In this document: piece by piece, positions 35,604 to 45,760 of the stretch
Numbering within the stretch: position 1 is the stretch's first letter
Layout of the letters: the number at the start of each line of letters is the position of its first letter
DNA from: Massilia sp. TS11
GTDB taxonomy: Bacteria > Pseudomonadota > Gammaproteobacteria > Burkholderiales > Burkholderiaceae_D
Direction: 5' to 3'
NCBI RefSeq assembly: GCF_022012445.1
Contig: NZ_JAKLTS010000006.1
Span: forward strand, 186,001-250,000
Length of the DNA stretch: 64,000 bases
Translations under genes and position numbers: made by a program
Notes under the pieces: model-generated
The model's input: the letters and a program-made list of their open reading frames with translations, nothing else
Database searches by the model: none
What the model was told of the DNA's origin: nothing

Positions 35604-36602
35604 TCAGCGCTTCGGGCGCAGGGCCGGCGGCAGTTCCATCACGCGCGCGCGCGGCCACTGCAGCAGCACTTCGCAGCCGGCCGTGCTCGCGTCCTGGTGC
35701 AGATACGGACGCAGCTCTTCCGGATGGTCGAGCAGGTAGTTCATCAGGGCCGCGCGCGCGGCCGGATGCAGCTGGCCCGGCACGCCGGCGCACGGATGGC
35801 CGTTGCACAGCTGCGGCAGGCGCGTGCAGATGCGCTGGCTGACGGCCTGCCAAGCGCGCAGCACGCTGCGTTCGGTCACCCCCAGCTCGGCCGCAATCTG
35901 GACGTCGCCGATGCCGGCCACGGCTAGGCGCAGGGTGCGCTGTTCGGCCGGGCCCATGCCCAGCCGCGGCGCGCCGTAATGAAAGGCTTCGGCCAGCACG
36001 CTGTGGGCGGGCAGGCTGGCCGCCAGCAGGCGCGACATGCTGAATAACTGCAGGCCCTGGCGCGCCGGCTGCGGCTGCCAGCCCTGGCGGCGCAGCTGCA
36101 GGTCTTCGCCGCGCCCTTCCTGGAATAGGCGCTGCAGGTGGAAACCCTGGGTCGCGCCGCGCAGCAGGCGGTCGTGGCTGGCGTCCTGGTATTCCTCGAG
36201 CACGCAGCGGTTATGCAGGATGAACAGGCTGATCCGGCCATGGCTATTGCGCTCGGCAATCTCCTGCGGACCGGGCGGGGTGAAGGCGCCGCTCGCCAGT
36301 TCCTGGTAGAGCAGGGCGCTGGCCTCGGCCGGTGGCGCCTTGGCCAGCAGGGCCTCCCAGCGCGCGTCGAGCACCACGGCCACGCACAGGCCGGCCAGCA
36401 GGGGCGTGCCCGGCTCACGCACATCTTCGATCACTTCGGCATGAAAGCCTGGCTGGCCCAGCAATCTGGTCCAGAGGCGAGGCAGGCTGCGTGGTCCTGG
36501 CTGGCCCAGTTGGAGCCAGTCCGGCAGCAAGCCTGTACAGCGTTTCAGGTCGGCCAACAGCAGCGGCCGCCTGCGCAAACCCAGTCCATTCCCGTCGCGC
36601 AC
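35604..36602 (-). CDS. LuxR-type HTH transcriptional regulator (uncharacterised)
   Basis: The 332-residue protein starts at GTG 36602 with AAAGGGA upstream. Residues from about 215 to 265 form a LuxR-like HTH (GMGPAEQRTLRLAVAG, IGDVQIAAELGVTERSVLRAW). The N-terminal two thirds resemble no sensor I can name and contain no receiver phosphorylation pattern. Its stop lies 15 bp from the convergent nuclease stop, but there is no direct evidence that it controls that gene. The C-terminal 65 residues after the HTH are unusual for LuxR proteins, whose HTH is normally terminal. Confidence 0.65.
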   Translation of the reverse strand: MRDGNGLGLRRRPLLLADLKRCTGLLPDWLQLGQPGPRSLPRLWTRLLGQPGFHAEVIEDVREPGTPLLAGLCVAVVLDARWEALLAKAPPAEASALLYQELASGAFTPPGPQEIAERNSHGRISLFILHNRCVLEEYQDASHDRLLRGATQGFHLQRLFQEGRGEDLQLRRQGWQPQPARQGLQLFSMSRLLAASLPAHSVLAEAFHYGAPRLGMGPAEQRTLRLAVAGIGDVQIAAELGVTERSVLRAWQAVSQRICTRLPQLCNGHPCAGVPGQLHPAARAALMNYLLDHPEELRPYLHQDASTAGCEVLLQWPRARVMELPPALRPKR

Positions 36603-36773
36603 AATTATCCCTTTGCCGATCTCCGCCGGCGGGTTTCCCTTGCATCTTCGGGCTTGTGGCGCAGGCCCTGTTTTGTAGTGATAGTTTGTACTGGTATGTA
36701 CAATGTGCGGCGATTATACGCCGCAAAATGTTTTAGGCGTAAACCAAAATGTTTCGTTGCAAAACGGCAACGT
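36603..36773. other. Intergenic region with two inverted repeats between the LuxR-like gene and queF
   Basis: The 171-bp gap holds TTGTAC-N6-GTACAA (36686-36703) and GCGGCG-ATTATA-CGCCGC (36707-36724), almost adjacent. The first could be a dimeric regulator site for the downstream LuxR-like gene. The second is a strong hairpin that could end leftward queF transcription, though it lacks a clear U-tract. Confidence 0.45.
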
Positions 36774-37604
36774 TTATTGGCGCGCGTGACGCAGATTGCC
36801 GGGCCAGGGACCGCTGAAATTGGCGCGGTAGGGATTGATGTCGAGCCCGCCGCGGCGCGTGTAGCGTGCGTACACGGCCAGCTGCTGCGGACGGCAGTGG
36901 CGCAGGATGTCGACGAAGATGCGCTCGACGCATTGCTCGTGGAATTCGTTGTGCTCGCGAAAACCGATCAGATAGCGCAGCAGGCTTTCCTGGTCGATCT
37001 GCGGGCCGGCATAACGGATCTGCACGCTGGCCCAGTCGGGCTGGCCGGTGACCAGGCAGTTCGATTTGAGCAGGTGCGAGACCAGGGTTTCCTCGACCGT
37101 GTCGGCCTCGGGCGTGTTCTTCAGGACCTCGGGCTGGGGTGCGTAGTGGTCGACCTCGATGTCGAGCCGGTCCAGCAGCACGCCCTCGAATTCGCCGAAG
37201 CGCTGCTGGCCGAACTGCTCGGGCGCGATCAGGCTCACGTGCACAGGCGCGCCGGCGGCGGCCGACAGGTCCTCGCGCAGCAGGGCCAGCAGGGCCTCGT
37301 GGTTGGCCAGACGCGTCTGGTTAAACGCGTTCAGGTACAGCTTGAAGGACTTCGACTCGATGATATTCGGCGAGTCGGCCGGAATCGTGAAGCAGGCCAT
37401 CGCCACCTGCGGCTTGCCGCGCAGGTTCAGCCACGACAGCTCGTAGGCATTCCAGATATCCACGCCGAAGAAGGGCAGGGTGCCGGTGATGCCGAGCTCG
37501 TCGCGCTTTTCCTGGCGCGGAATGGGAAACAGCTGCTCCGGCGCATACTGCGTGACGTAGCTCGAGGTTTTGCCGAGGGGCGAATTGGCTGCGGTATTGC
37601 TCAT
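36774..37604 (-). CDS. queF: NADPH-dependent 7-cyano-7-deazaguanine reductase
   Basis: The 276-residue long-form (type II) QueF reduces preQ0 to preQ1 in queuosine synthesis. The catalytic region [12 protein letters not shown] holds the conserved Cys and Asp, and the QueF motif is [13 protein letters not shown]. The length fits the two-domain E. coli type (about 280) rather than the 150-residue Bacillus type. The start overlaps the ilvA stop by four bases (ATGA), so the two are probably co-transcribed although unrelated in function. Confidence 0.95.
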   Translation of the reverse strand: MSNTAANSPLGKTSSYVTQYAPEQLFPIPRQEKRDELGITGTLPFFGVDIWNAYELSWLNLRGKPQVAMACFTIPADSPNIIESKSFKLYLNAFNQTRLANHEALLALLREDLSAAAGAPVHVSLIAPEQFGQQRFGEFEGVLLDRLDIEVDHYAPQPEVLKNTPEADTVEETLVSHLLKSNCLVTGQPDWASVQIRYAGPQIDQESLLRYLIGFREHNEFHEQCVERIFVDILRHCRPQQLAVYARYTRRGGLDINPYRANFSGPWPGNLRHARQ

Positions 37605-39133
37605 AGAAATAGTTTGTACACAGGGTTCTGGCTCTCATCCCAGAAGCGGTAGCCGAGCGTGGCCAGGAACTGGCGGAAGGCGTCCATTTCCTCGGGCGGC
37701 ACCTGCAGGCCGATCAGGATGCGGCCGACGTCGCCGCCCTGATTGCGGTAATGGAAGAGCGAAATATTCCAGTTCGGCGCCATGCTCGACAGGAAGCGCA
37801 TGAGCGCGCCCGGGCGTTCGGGGAATTCGAAACGGTAAAGCAGTTCATCGTGGGCCAGCGCGCTCTTGCCGCCGACCAGGTGGCGGATGTGCAGCTTGGC
37901 CAGTTCATCGTGGGTCAGGTCGAGCGTGGTGAAGCCCTGCTCCTCGAAGGCGCGCGCCAGCGTGGCCGACTCGCCGCGGCTGCTGATCTGGATGCCGACG
38001 AACACATGGGCCACGTCCTCGCCGCTGACGCGGTAATTGAATTCGGTGACGGCGCGCGGCCCGATCAGCTCGCAGAAGCGGCGGAAGCTGCCGCGCTGCT
38101 CGGGAATCGTAACGGCGAACAGGGCCTCGCGCGATTCGCCCAGTTCGGCGCGTTCGGCGACGAAGCGCAGGCGGTCGAAATTCATGTTGGCGCCCGAGGC
38201 GATGGCCACCAGGGTTTCATCCTGCACCGGCTGCTTGCTCAGGGCGGCGCGTTCGATATAGGCCTTGGCGCCGGCAATCGCCAGCGCGCCCGAAGGTTCG
38301 AGAATCGAGCGCGTGTCCTGGAACACGTCCTTGATGGCGGCCGCGATCGCATCGGTGTCGACCAGGATCACCTCGTCGACGAACTGCTGGCACAGGCGGA
38401 AGGTTTCCTCGCCGACCAGACGCACGGCCGTGCCATCGGCGAACAGGCCGACATCGGACAGGGTCACGCGCGCGCCCGCCTTCAGGCTGCGCGCCATGGC
38501 GTCGGAGTCGATGGTCTGGACGCCGACGATGCGGATGTCGGGCCGGATCTGCTTGACGTAGGCGGCCACGCCCGCGATCAGGCCGCCGCCGCCGATCGGC
38601 AGAAAGATCGCGTGGATCGGGCCCGAGTGCTGGCGCAGGATTTCCATGCCAATCGTGCCCTGGCCGGCGATCACGTCCGGATCATCGAAGGGGTGGACGA
38701 AGGTCAGCTTCTGTTCTTTTTCGAGCGTCAGCGCGTGGTTGTAGGCATCGGTGTAGGAGGTGCCATGCAGCACCACCTCGACGGCGGCGCCGCCGCGCGC
38801 CTTGACCGCGTCGACCTTGACCTGGGGCGTGGTGGTCGGCATCACGATCACGGCGCGGCAGTGCAGGCGCGTGGCCGCCAGGGCCACGCCCTGGGCGTGG
38901 TTGCCGGCCGAGGCCGTGATCACGCCGCGCTTGAGCTGGGCGTCGCTCAGGTAGGCCATCTTGTTATAGGCGCCGCGCAGCTTGAAGCTGAACACGGACT
39001 GCACGTCCTCGCGCTTGAAGTAGATGCGGTTGCCGAAGCGTTGAGACAGGGAAGGGGCGAGTTCGAGCGGGCTTTCGACGGCCACCTCGTACACCCGGGC
39101 GGTCAGCACTTTTTTCAGATAATCGGTCGTCAT
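37601..39133 (-). CDS. ilvA: Threonine ammonia-lyase, biosynthetic
   Basis: The 510-residue PLP enzyme deaminates threonine to 2-oxobutyrate, the first committed step to isoleucine. The PLP lysine is in [12 protein letters not shown], the phosphate loop is GGGGLIAG, and [13 protein letters not shown] is typical. Two ACT-like regulatory domains follow ([18 protein letters not shown] near 335 and [14 protein letters not shown] near 435), indicating the allosteric, isoleucine-inhibited biosynthetic form. ATG 39133 is chosen because the family begins close to [17 protein letters not shown]; the frame upstream is open but unrelated. Confidence 0.95.
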   Translation of the reverse strand: MTTDYLKKVLTARVYEVAVESPLELAPSLSQRFGNRIYFKREDVQSVFSFKLRGAYNKMAYLSDAQLKRGVITASAGNHAQGVALAATRLHCRAVIVMPTTTPQVKVDAVKARGGAAVEVVLHGTSYTDAYNHALTLEKEQKLTFVHPFDDPDVIAGQGTIGMEILRQHSGPIHAIFLPIGGGGLIAGVAAYVKQIRPDIRIVGVQTIDSDAMARSLKAGARVTLSDVGLFADGTAVRLVGEETFRLCQQFVDEVILVDTDAIAAAIKDVFQDTRSILEPSGALAIAGAKAYIERAALSKQPVQDETLVAIASGANMNFDRLRFVAERAELGESREALFAVTIPEQRGSFRRFCELIGPRAVTEFNYRVSGEDVAHVFVGIQISSRGESATLARAFEEQGFTTLDLTHDELAKLHIRHLVGGKSALAHDELLYRFEFPERPGALMRFLSSMAPNWNISLFHYRNQGGDVGRILIGLQVPPEEMDAFRQFLATLGYRFWDESQNPVYKLFL

Positions 39134-39261
39134 AATTCGCAGCGTGGTTGAGGGCGCTCGGGCGCGGCGGGCACGGAGCGCAGAATGGACGCGATGGTCT
39201 GGGTAAGACGGACTCGCAGAGCGGCCGCGGCCGGATAGGGCGGCGTTTCGGTTTTCCTCAT

Positions 39262-39267
39262 TATAAT
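39262..39267 (+). promoter_or_regulatory. Candidate -10 hexamer TATAAT upstream of the YqaA-type gene
   Basis: The sequence CATTATAATG (39259-39268) contains TATAAT on the plus strand at 39262-39267 and, overlapping it, TATAAT on the minus strand (39260-39265), so it may serve both the YqaA-type gene and ilvA. No consensus -35 is evident. Confidence 0.35.
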
Positions 39268-39296
39268 GGACGGCCCAAGAACTCTGCTGCCGCCCC

Positions 39297-39788
39297 ATGA
39301 CCGAAGCCGCTGTCGCCTGGCTGCTGGCCCTGATCGCCGCCCCCTCCGTGGGCCTGACGGCGGTGTTTATCATCAGCTTTGTGTCGGCCACCCTGATTCC
39401 GATGGGCTCGGAGCCGGCCGTGTTTGCCGTGGCCAAGGCCAATCCGGCCATGCTGGTGCCGGTGGTGCTCGTGGCCACGCTCGGCAACACGCTCGGCGGC
39501 GCGGTCGATTACTGGATGGGCTATGCGGCCAAGCAGGGCTTTGGCAAGGAACGCCAGACGCGCTGGTTCCACTGGCTCGAACGCTTCGGCCCGCGCGCCA
39601 TGCTGGTGGCCTGGCTGCCCGGCATCGGCGACCCGATGTGCACCCTGGGCGGCTGGCTGCGCCTGCCGTTCTGGCCCTGTCTCGCCTACATGGCGATCGG
39701 CAAATTCCTGCGCTATGTGTGCATGACGGCCCTGCTGCTCTACGTGCCGGACGGCTTCTGGAAAGAGCTCGCGATCCGGCTCGGTTGA
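39297..39788 (+). CDS. YqaA-family (VTT-domain) membrane protein
   Basis: The 163-residue protein has four or five membrane segments and the family marker SATLIPMGSEPAVF near residue 30, then GNTLGGAVDYWMGYAAK and FGPRAMLVAWLPGIGDPMC. It belongs to the YqaA branch of the VTT/DedA-related proteins, some of which are lipid scramblase- or flippase-like; the exact function is unknown. It stands alone, divergent from ilvA, 163 bp apart. Confidence 0.85.
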   Translation: MTEAAVAWLLALIAAPSVGLTAVFIISFVSATLIPMGSEPAVFAVAKANPAMLVPVVLVATLGNTLGGAVDYWMGYAAKQGFGKERQTRWFHWLERFGPRAMLVAWLPGIGDPMCTLGGWLRLPFWPCLAYMAIGKFLRYVCMTALLLYVPDGFWKELAIRLG

Positions 39789-39844
39789 CGAATATCCTGC
39801 GCCGCGGCGCGCAAGGCTTGGAATGCCTGTTTCGCAATGGGGGT

Positions 39845-39869
39845 CTTATGCAAATTTAATTTGCATAAG
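39845..39869. promoter_or_regulatory. Inverted repeat 1 (CTTATGCAAAT-N3-ATTTGCATAAG) upstream of the FAD/Fe-S oxidoreductase
   Basis: Perfect 11-base arms with a 3-base spacer. The inner core TGCAAAT-N3-ATTTGCA is shared with the second repeat whose centre is 31 bp downstream. The position, about 120 bp upstream of the oxidoreductase start, suits an operator. Confidence 0.6.
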
Positions 39870-39876
39870 TGGCCTA

Positions 39877-39899
39877 CATTGCAAATATTATTTGCAATG
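39877..39899. promoter_or_regulatory. Inverted repeat 2 (CATTGCAAAT-N3-ATTTGCAATG) upstream of the FAD/Fe-S oxidoreductase
   Basis: Perfect 10-base arms with a 3-base spacer. The centre-to-centre distance of 31 bp from repeat 1 is about three helical turns, which would put two bound dimers on the same face of the DNA. Confidence 0.6.
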
Positions 39900-39987
39900 G
39901 GTTCCCCTGCCGATTCTAAGGCTGCTCCGGCGTGGTGCGCCGCAATAGGCTAGAATGACCCTCCGGAATGCTGCCACCCACCCCAGA

Positions 39988-42900
39988 ATGAACGCCCCCG
40001 CCCACCTGCAGGCCCTGATGGCCGACACGCCCGACGCCCCGACGCGACTGCGCGAAATTCCGTACAACTACACCTCGTTCTCGGACCGTGAAATCGTGAT
40101 CCGCCTGCTGGGCGAACACTGCTGGTCGCTGCTGGACGAGTTGCGCTCGGCGCGCCAGACCGGGCGCTCGGCGCGCATGCTGTACGAAGTGCTCGGCGAT
40201 ATCTGGGTGGTGCGCCGCAATCCCTATCTGCAGGACGACCTGCTCGACAATCCGCGCCGCCGCCAGAACCTGATCGACGCCCTGCATCACCGTCTGGCCG
40301 AGGTGGAGAAACGGCGTGTGGCTGTCGACAACAGCCTCGACAGCGATGCCGCGCGCCGCAGCGCCAATGTCGAAACCCTGCTCAAGGCGGCCAGCCAGGC
40401 CGTCGAGGATTTCGGGCGCGAATTCCGCGAAACCTATGAGCTGCGCAAGCGCGCCCAGAAGGTGCTGAGCCGCTACACCGAGAAGCACAACATCAAGTTC
40501 GACGGCATGAGCCGCACCACCCATGTGACCGACGCTACCGACTGGCGCGTCGAGTACCCGTTCGTGGTGCTGACCCCGGATACCGAGGACGAGATCGCCG
40601 GCCTGGTCAAGGGCTGCATCGAGCTCGGCCTGACCATCATCCCGCGCGGGGGCGGCACCGGCTACACGGGCGGCGCGATTCCGCTGACGCCGATGTCGGC
40701 CGTGATCAACACCGAAAAGCTGATCGATATCGGCCCGGTGGAGATGCAGCGCCTCGACGGCGTTGAGCGCGACTACGCGACTATCCACACCCACGCCGGC
40801 GTGGTCACCAACCGCGTCTCGGCCGCGGCCGAAGCGGCCGGCTTCGTGTTCGCCGTCGATCCGACCTCGGCCCACGCCTCCTGCATCGGCGGGAATATCG
40901 CGATGAACGCGGGCGGCAAGAAGGCCGTGCTCTGGGGCACCGCGCTCGACAATCTGGCCTCGTGGCGCATGGTCGATCCGAATGGCGACTGGCTCGAGGT
41001 CACGCGCGTCGGCCACAATCTCGGCAAGATCCACGACGCCCCGGTCGCGCGCTTTCGCCTCGACTGGACCCATCCGGGCCAGAAGACCCCGTTCAAGACC
41101 GAGACCCTGGAGATCCCGGGCCGCCGCTTCCGCAAGGAGGGCCTGGGCAAGGACGTGACCGACAAATTCCTGGCCGGCCTGCCCGGTATCCAGAAGGAAG
41201 GCACGGACGGCCTGATCACCTCGGCCCGCTGGATTCTGCACAAGATGCCGAAGTACACGCGCACGGTCTGCCTGGAATTTTTCGGCCAGGCGCGCGAGGC
41301 GATTCCCTCGATCGTCGAGATCAAGGACTACCTCGACAGCCTGCCCGCGACGGGCGGCCCCGGCTTCGAGACGATCCGCCTGGCCGGCCTGGAACACCTG
41401 GACGAGCGCTATCTGCGCGCGGTCGGCTATGCAACCAAATCCAAGCGCGGCGTGCTGCCCAAGATGGCCCTGTTCGGCGACATCGTCGGCGACGACGAGC
41501 ACGCGGTGGCCCATGCGGCCTCGGAAGTGGTGCGCCTGGCCAACCAGCGCGTGGGCGAAGGCTTCGTCGCCGTCAGCCCCGAGGCGCGCAAGAAATTCTG
41601 GCTCGACCGCGCGCGCACGGCCGCCATCGCCAAACACACGAATGCCTTCAAGATCAACGAAGACGTGGTGATTCCCCTGAATCGCATGGGCGAGTACACG
41701 GACGGCATCGAGCGCATCAACATCGAACTTTCGCTGCGCAACAAGCTCAAACTGGTGGAGGAGCTCAAGGCCTTCTTCGGCCAGAGCAATCTGCCGATCG
41801 GCAAGAGCGACGACGCTTCGGGCGAGAGCATCGATGCCGAGGAAATCCTCGAAGACCGCGTCCAGCAGGCCGAGGCCCTGCTGCAGGGCGTGCAGGCGCG
41901 CTGGACCTATCTGCTCGAGCATCTCGACCAGCCGCTGGCCGAGGCGCGCGACGCCCTGGCTGCGCTCGGGCTCGAATCGCTGCGCACCCACTTCGACGCG
42001 CGCATCGTGGCCCAGCCGCATGCGAGCGTATTCCACGTGCTGCAGGACCGCACCGTGCGCGCCAGCTGGAAGAGCGAGCTGCGCAATCCGCTGCGCCATA
42101 TGTTCACAGGCGGCGCCTTCCGCCAGATCCTCGAGGACGTGGCGGCGATCCACAAGCGCGTGCTGAAAAGCCGCGTGTTCGTCGCCCTGCACATGCACGC
42201 CGGTGACGGCAATGTGCACACGAATATTCCGGTCAACTCCGACAACTACGAGATGCTGCAGGACGCCCACCAGGCCGTCGGCCGCATCATGGCCCTGGCG
42301 CGCTCGCTCGACGGCGTGATTTCGGGCGAGCACGGCATCGGCATCACCAAGCTCGAGTTCCTGACCGAAGACGAGATCAAGGACTTCCGCAGCTACAAGG
42401 CGCGGATCGACCCCGAAGGCCGCTTCAACAAGGGCAAGCTGCTCAATCTGCCCGAGTACAGCGCCGACCTGCGCAATGCCTACACGCCATCGTTCGGCCT
42501 GATGGGGCATGAATCGCTGATCATGCAGCAGAGCGACATCGGCAATATCGCGCACAGCGTCAAGGACTGCCTGCGCTGCGGCAAGTGCAAGCCCGTGTGC
42601 TCGACCCATGTGCCGCGCGCCAATTTGCTGTACTCGCCGCGCGACAAGATTCTGGCCACCTCGGCCCTGATCGAAGCCTTCCTCTACGAAGAGCAGACGC
42701 GGCGCGGGGTGTCGATCAAGCACTGGGCCGAGTTCGAGGACGTGGCCGACCACTGCACGGTCTGCCACAAGTGCGAGACGCCGTGCCCGGTGAACATCGA
42801 CTTCGGCGACGTGTCGATGAATATGCGCAATCTGCTGCGCAAGATGGACAAGAAGTCCTTCAATCCCGGCACCAAGGCCTCGATGTTCTTCCTGAACGCG

Positions 42901-43980
42901 ACCGACCCGACCACCATCAATGCCACGCGCCAGATGATGATCGGCTGGGGCTACAAGGCCCAGCGTTTCGGCCACGAGCTGTTCAAGCAGTTCGCGCGCA
43001 AGCAGACCAAGGCGCCGCCGCCGACCACGGGCAAGCCCGAAATCAAGGCGCAGGTGATCCACTTCATCAACAAGAAGATGCCGGGCAACCTGCCGAAGAA
43101 GACCGCGCGCGCCCTGCTCGACATCGAGGACGACAAGTTTATCCCGATCATCCGCAACCCCAAGACGACCACGGCCGATACGGAAGCCGTGTTCTACTTC
43201 CCCGGCTGCGGCTCGGAGCGCCTGTTCTCGCAGGTGGGCCTGGCCACCCAGGCCATGCTGTGGGAAGTGGGCGTGCAGACGGTGCTGCCGCCCGGCTATT
43301 TGTGCTGCGGCTACCCGCAGCGCGGCTCGGGCGACTACAGCAAGGCCGAGAAGATGATGACGGACAACCGCGTGCTGTTCCACCGCGTGGCCAACACCCT
43401 CAACTACCTCGACATCAAGACCGTCGTCGTGTCCTGCGGTACCTGTTATGACCAGCTGGCGACCTACGAGTTCGAGAAGATTTTCCCCGGCTGCCGCATC
43501 GTCGACATCCACGAGTATCTGCTCGAAAAAGGCGTCAAGCTCGAAGGTGTGAACGGTGTGCGCTACATGTACCACGAGCCCTGCCACAACCCGATGAAGC
43601 AGCAGGACTCGGTCAAGACCGTGAACGCGCTGCTGTCGGCGGCCGGGCAGGACAAGATCGAGAAGAACGACCGCTGCTGCGGCGAGTCCGGCACCCTGGC
43701 CGTGACCCGGCCCGACATCTCGACCCAGGTGCGCTTCCGCAAGGAAGGCGAGGTCAGCAAGGGCGCCGAGAAGCTGCGCGCCGACGGCTTCACGGGCGAG
43801 GTCAAGATTCTGACCAGCTGCCCGTCCTGCCTGCAGGGTCTGAGCCGCTACAACGACGACGCCGGCACCCAGGCCGACTACATCGTGATCGAGATCGCGC
43901 GCCATCTGCTGGGCGAGAACTGGATGCCCGACTACGTGGCGCGCGCCAATGACGGCGGCATCGAACGGGTGCTCGTATGA
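39988..43980 (+). CDS. Fused FAD-linked oxidase / Fe-S oxidoreductase (DUF3683, D-lactate/glycolate dehydrogenase-like)
   Basis: The 1330-residue protein has an N-terminal DUF3683-like region (1 to about 190), an FAD-binding PCMH domain ([19 protein letters not shown] near 215), and an FAD-oxidase C-terminal domain ([26 protein letters not shown]). Two 4Fe-4S sites follow ([11 protein letters not shown] and [11 protein letters not shown], about 860-935), then two CCG heterodisulfide-reductase-like modules ([11 protein letters not shown] and [10 protein letters not shown]). Fused forms of GlcD/GlcF-like enzymes oxidise 2-hydroxyacids such as D-lactate and feed electrons to quinone. ATG 39988 is used; ATG 39955 would add 11 residues. 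Its stop overlaps the HIT gene (ATGA). Confidence 0.88.
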   Translation: MNAPAHLQALMADTPDAPTRLREIPYNYTSFSDREIVIRLLGEHCWSLLDELRSARQTGRSARMLYEVLGDIWVVRRNPYLQDDLLDNPRRRQNLIDALHHRLAEVEKRRVAVDNSLDSDAARRSANVETLLKAASQAVEDFGREFRETYELRKRAQKVLSRYTEKHNIKFDGMSRTTHVTDATDWRVEYPFVVLTPDTEDEIAGLVKGCIELGLTIIPRGGGTGYTGGAIPLTPMSAVINTEKLIDIGPVEMQRLDGVERDYATIHTHAGVVTNRVSAAAEAAGFVFAVDPTSAHASCIGGNIAMNAGGKKAVLWGTALDNLASWRMVDPNGDWLEVTRVGHNLGKIHDAPVARFRLDWTHPGQKTPFKTETLEIPGRRFRKEGLGKDVTDKFLAGLPGIQKEGTDGLITSARWILHKMPKYTRTVCLEFFGQAREAIPSIVEIKDYLDSLPATGGPGFETIRLAGLEHLDERYLRAVGYATKSKRGVLPKMALFGDIVGDDEHAVAHAASEVVRLANQRVGEGFVAVSPEARKKFWLDRARTAAIAKHTNAFKINEDVVIPLNRMGEYTDGIERINIELSLRNKLKLVEELKAFFGQSNLPIGKSDDASGESIDAEEILEDRVQQAEALLQGVQARWTYLLEHLDQPLAEARDALAALGLESLRTHFDARIVAQPHASVFHVLQDRTVRASWKSELRNPLRHMFTGGAFRQILEDVAAIHKRVLKSRVFVALHMHAGDGNVHTNIPVNSDNYEMLQDAHQAVGRIMALARSLDGVISGEHGIGITKLEFLTEDEIKDFRSYKARIDPEGRFNKGKLLNLPEYSADLRNAYTPSFGLMGHESLIMQQSDIGNIAHSVKDCLRCGKCKPVCSTHVPRANLLYSPRDKILATSALIEAFLYEEQTRRGVSIKHWAEFEDVADHCTVCHKCETPCPVNIDFGDVSMNMRNLLRKMDKKSFNPGTKASMFFLNATDPTTINATRQMMIGWGYKAQRFGHELFKQFARKQTKAPPPTTGKPEIKAQVIHFINKKMPGNLPKKTARALLDIEDDKFIPIIRNPKTTTADTEAVFYFPGCGSERLFSQVGLATQAMLWEVGVQTVLPPGYLCCGYPQRGSGDYSKAEKMMTDNRVLFHRVANTLNYLDIKTVVVSCGTCYDQLATYEFEKIFPGCRIVDIHEYLLEKGVKLEGVNGVRYMYHEPCHNPMKQQDSVKTVNALLSAAGQDKIEKNDRCCGESGTLAVTRPDISTQVRFRKEGEVSKGAEKLRADGFTGEVKILTSCPSCLQGLSRYNDDAGTQADYIVIEIARHLLGENWMPDYVARANDGGIERVLV

Positions 43981-44399
43981 GCGAGTGCGAACTGTGCGCG
44001 GCGCGCGCCGACACCGTCTACAGCGATGCCGAGCTCGATGTCATTCTCGTCGATGACGCCCAGCATCCGGGTTTCTGCCGCGTGATCTGGCGCGCCCATG
44101 TGCGCGAGATGAGCGACCTCAGCCCGGCCGAGCGCCAGCGCCTGATGGACGTGGTGTGGCAGGTCGAAGGCGCGCTGCGCGCCGTGATGCAGCCGCACAA
44201 GCTCAATCTGGCCAGCCTGGGCAATGTGGTGCCGCATCTGCACTGGCATGTGATTCCGCGTTATCCCGACGATGCCCAGTTCCCCGCGCCCGTGTGGGCG
44301 GCGGCCGTGCGCGTGACGCCCGAGGCCACGCTGGCCGCGCGGCGCGCGCTGCTGCCCCAGTTGCGCGCCGCCATCCAGGAGAGATTGCAGCATGCCTAA
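43977..44399 (+). CDS. HIT-family nucleotide hydrolase/transferase
   Basis: The 140-residue protein has the histidine triad [13 protein letters not shown] near residue 85 and opens with CELC, a putative zinc-binding pair seen in some HIT proteins. HIT proteins hydrolyse or transfer nucleotidyl groups on substrates such as AMP-amino acid conjugates or Ap4A. It overlaps the upstream oxidoreductase by four bases and the DUF971 gene by eight, so the three form a translationally coupled group conserved in many Burkholderiales (family knowledge). Confidence 0.9.
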   Translation: MSECELCAARADTVYSDAELDVILVDDAQHPGFCRVIWRAHVREMSDLSPAERQRLMDVVWQVEGALRAVMQPHKLNLASLGNVVPHLHWHVIPRYPDDAQFPAPVWAAAVRVTPEATLAARRALLPQLRAAIQERLQHA

Positions 44400-44808
44400 T
44401 CCGACCAATATCACCGTCCACCAGAAGTCCGGCGTGCTCGAGATCGCCTACGACGACGGCCAGGTATTCAGCCTGCCGTTCGAATATCTGCGCGTGTATT
44501 CGCCCTCGGCCGAAGTGAAGGGCCACGGGCCCGGGCAGGAGGTGCTGCAGGTCGGCAAGCGCGAAGTCGGCGTGGTGGCGCTCGAGCCGGTCGGCAATTA
44601 CGGCGTCCAGCCGACGTTCAGCGACGGCCACAACACCGGCATCTACACCTGGGACTACCTGTACCAGCTCGGCACGAGCCAGGTGCGGCTGTGGGCCGAC
44701 TACCTGGCCCAGCTGCACGCTGCCGGATTCGAGGGCGACAGCGGGCGAGCACCGGGCGCCGTGCTGGCGAGCGCACCCACGCGCCACGGCTGCGGCCACA
44801 AGCACTAA
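44392..44808 (+). CDS. DUF971 protein (gamma-butyrobetaine-hydroxylase-like N-terminal domain)
   Basis: The 138-residue protein contains the DUF971 domain: GVLEIAYDDGQVFSLPFEYLRV and QPTFSDGHNTGIYTWDYLY, the latter with the His and Trp/Tyr pattern of the family. An end tail ATRHGCGHKH-like in its Cys/His content may bind metal. In related genomes this gene precedes ubiE; here 5.8 kb of other genes intervene. AGGAGAG lies upstream of the start. A large hairpin repeat begins six bases after the stop. Confidence 0.88.
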   Translation: MPNPTNITVHQKSGVLEIAYDDGQVFSLPFEYLRVYSPSAEVKGHGPGQEVLQVGKREVGVVALEPVGNYGVQPTFSDGHNTGIYTWDYLYQLGTSQVRLWADYLAQLHAAGFEGDSGRAPGAVLASAPTRHGCGHKH

Positions 44809-44814
44809 TCCTTT

Positions 44815-44890
44815 CCCCCCAAACAAATCGGGGTCAGACCCCATTTATCCGCACGGATAAATGGGGTCTGACCCCGATTTGTTTTGGGGG
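44815..44890. repeat. REP-like long hairpin with two GGGGTCAGACCCC palindromes
   Basis: A near-perfect inverted repeat of about 36 bp per arm (44815-44851 and 44854-44890; one extra A on the right) with a two-base loop. Each arm contains the 13-bp palindrome (44830-44842 and 44863-44875). It has the same family sequence as 29505-29655. It lies between convergent DUF971 and AraC genes and ends in C- and G-runs, so it could work as a bidirectional terminator. Confidence 0.85.
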
Positions 44891-44896
44891 AAATTG

Positions 44897-45733
44897 TCAG
44901 GGGCGGCGGCGCTGCTGCCTGCGGTAGGCGGCCGGGGATTGTGACTGCAGCTCCTGGAATTTGCGGTAGAACTGGCTGAGACTGGGAAAGCCGCTCGCCT
45001 CGGCGATCACGGGGATCGGCTGCTCGCCCTGCAACAGGCGGCAGGCATGGCCGATCCGCAGCTGCGCCAGCAGGGCGCTGAAACTGGTCTGCATCTGCTG
45101 CGCAAACAGGCGCTTGATCGTGGCCGGACTGCTGCGCGCGGCCGCAGCCAGATCGTCCAGACTGAGGGCCTCGGTGTAATGCGCCTGCAGATAGGCGAGG
45201 GCGGCGGCCAGGCGCCGGTCTTCGACGCCGGCCCGGTAGCCCTGCAGCAGGCGCAGCTCGCGGTCGTGCTGGAGCTGGCCGAGGATCTCGAACAGACAGC
45301 CGAGCCGCGCCAGGCCCTCGCTCTGCGCCAGCCGGGCGAAGTGGGGCGCCATGCGCGCGCTGAAGGCGGGGCTGAATACGGCGCCGGTCTGGATCTGCGC
45401 GAGCCAGTGCACCAGCGCGTTGAGCTCGCTTGCGCCATGCCCGGCCAGCCCGCGCAGCCAGTCGAGCGTGAAAAAGATCACCTGCACTTCCTTGTCCTGC
45501 CCGGCCTCGGGCGAATGCCAGGTGTGCGGCTGGTTGGGCGCCACCAGCGCCAGGTCGAGGTCGCCAAAACTATCGGCGTCGCTGCCGATGTAGCGCGTGC
45601 CGCGCCCGCCGCGCGTGAAGGTCAGCTCGAACTCGGGGTGGTAGTGCCAGAAGAAGCCGCAGCCCTGGCAGACTTCGTGCAGATAGCGCCAGCCGGGACC
45701 GTCGCTGGCGCCAACCCATTCGCGGATCAGCAT
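44897..45733 (-). CDS. AraC-family transcriptional regulator
   Basis: The 278-residue protein has a cupin-like sensing domain (about 1-150, FWHYHPEFELTFTRGGRGTRYIG with the His pair) and a C-terminal AraC double HTH (LSLDDLAAAARSSPATIKRLFAQQ, then IPVIAEASGFPSLSQFYRKF). Such proteins often govern sugar or stress genes; the target and ligand are unknown. It is 27 bp downstream of the SIMPL gene on the same strand, so the two may be co-transcribed. Confidence 0.9.
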   Translation of the reverse strand: MLIREWVGASDGPGWRYLHEVCQGCGFFWHYHPEFELTFTRGGRGTRYIGSDADSFGDLDLALVAPNQPHTWHSPEAGQDKEVQVIFFTLDWLRGLAGHGASELNALVHWLAQIQTGAVFSPAFSARMAPHFARLAQSEGLARLGCLFEILGQLQHDRELRLLQGYRAGVEDRRLAAALAYLQAHYTEALSLDDLAAAARSSPATIKRLFAQQMQTSFSALLAQLRIGHACRLLQGEQPIPVIAEASGFPSLSQFYRKFQELQSQSPAAYRRQQRRRP

Positions 45734-45760
45734 CGGAATCCTCCCCGGTCGCGCTGGGCC

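Noticed and set aside
37601..39490. N-terminal extension of ilvA upstream of 39133
   Set aside because: The extension has no similarity to threonine deaminases and runs through the divergent promoter region.
39916..43905. A 1329-codon antisense open frame over the FAD/Fe-S oxidoreductase
   Set aside because: Same explanation: no recognisable motif, and the sense strand encodes a fully motif-supported protein.
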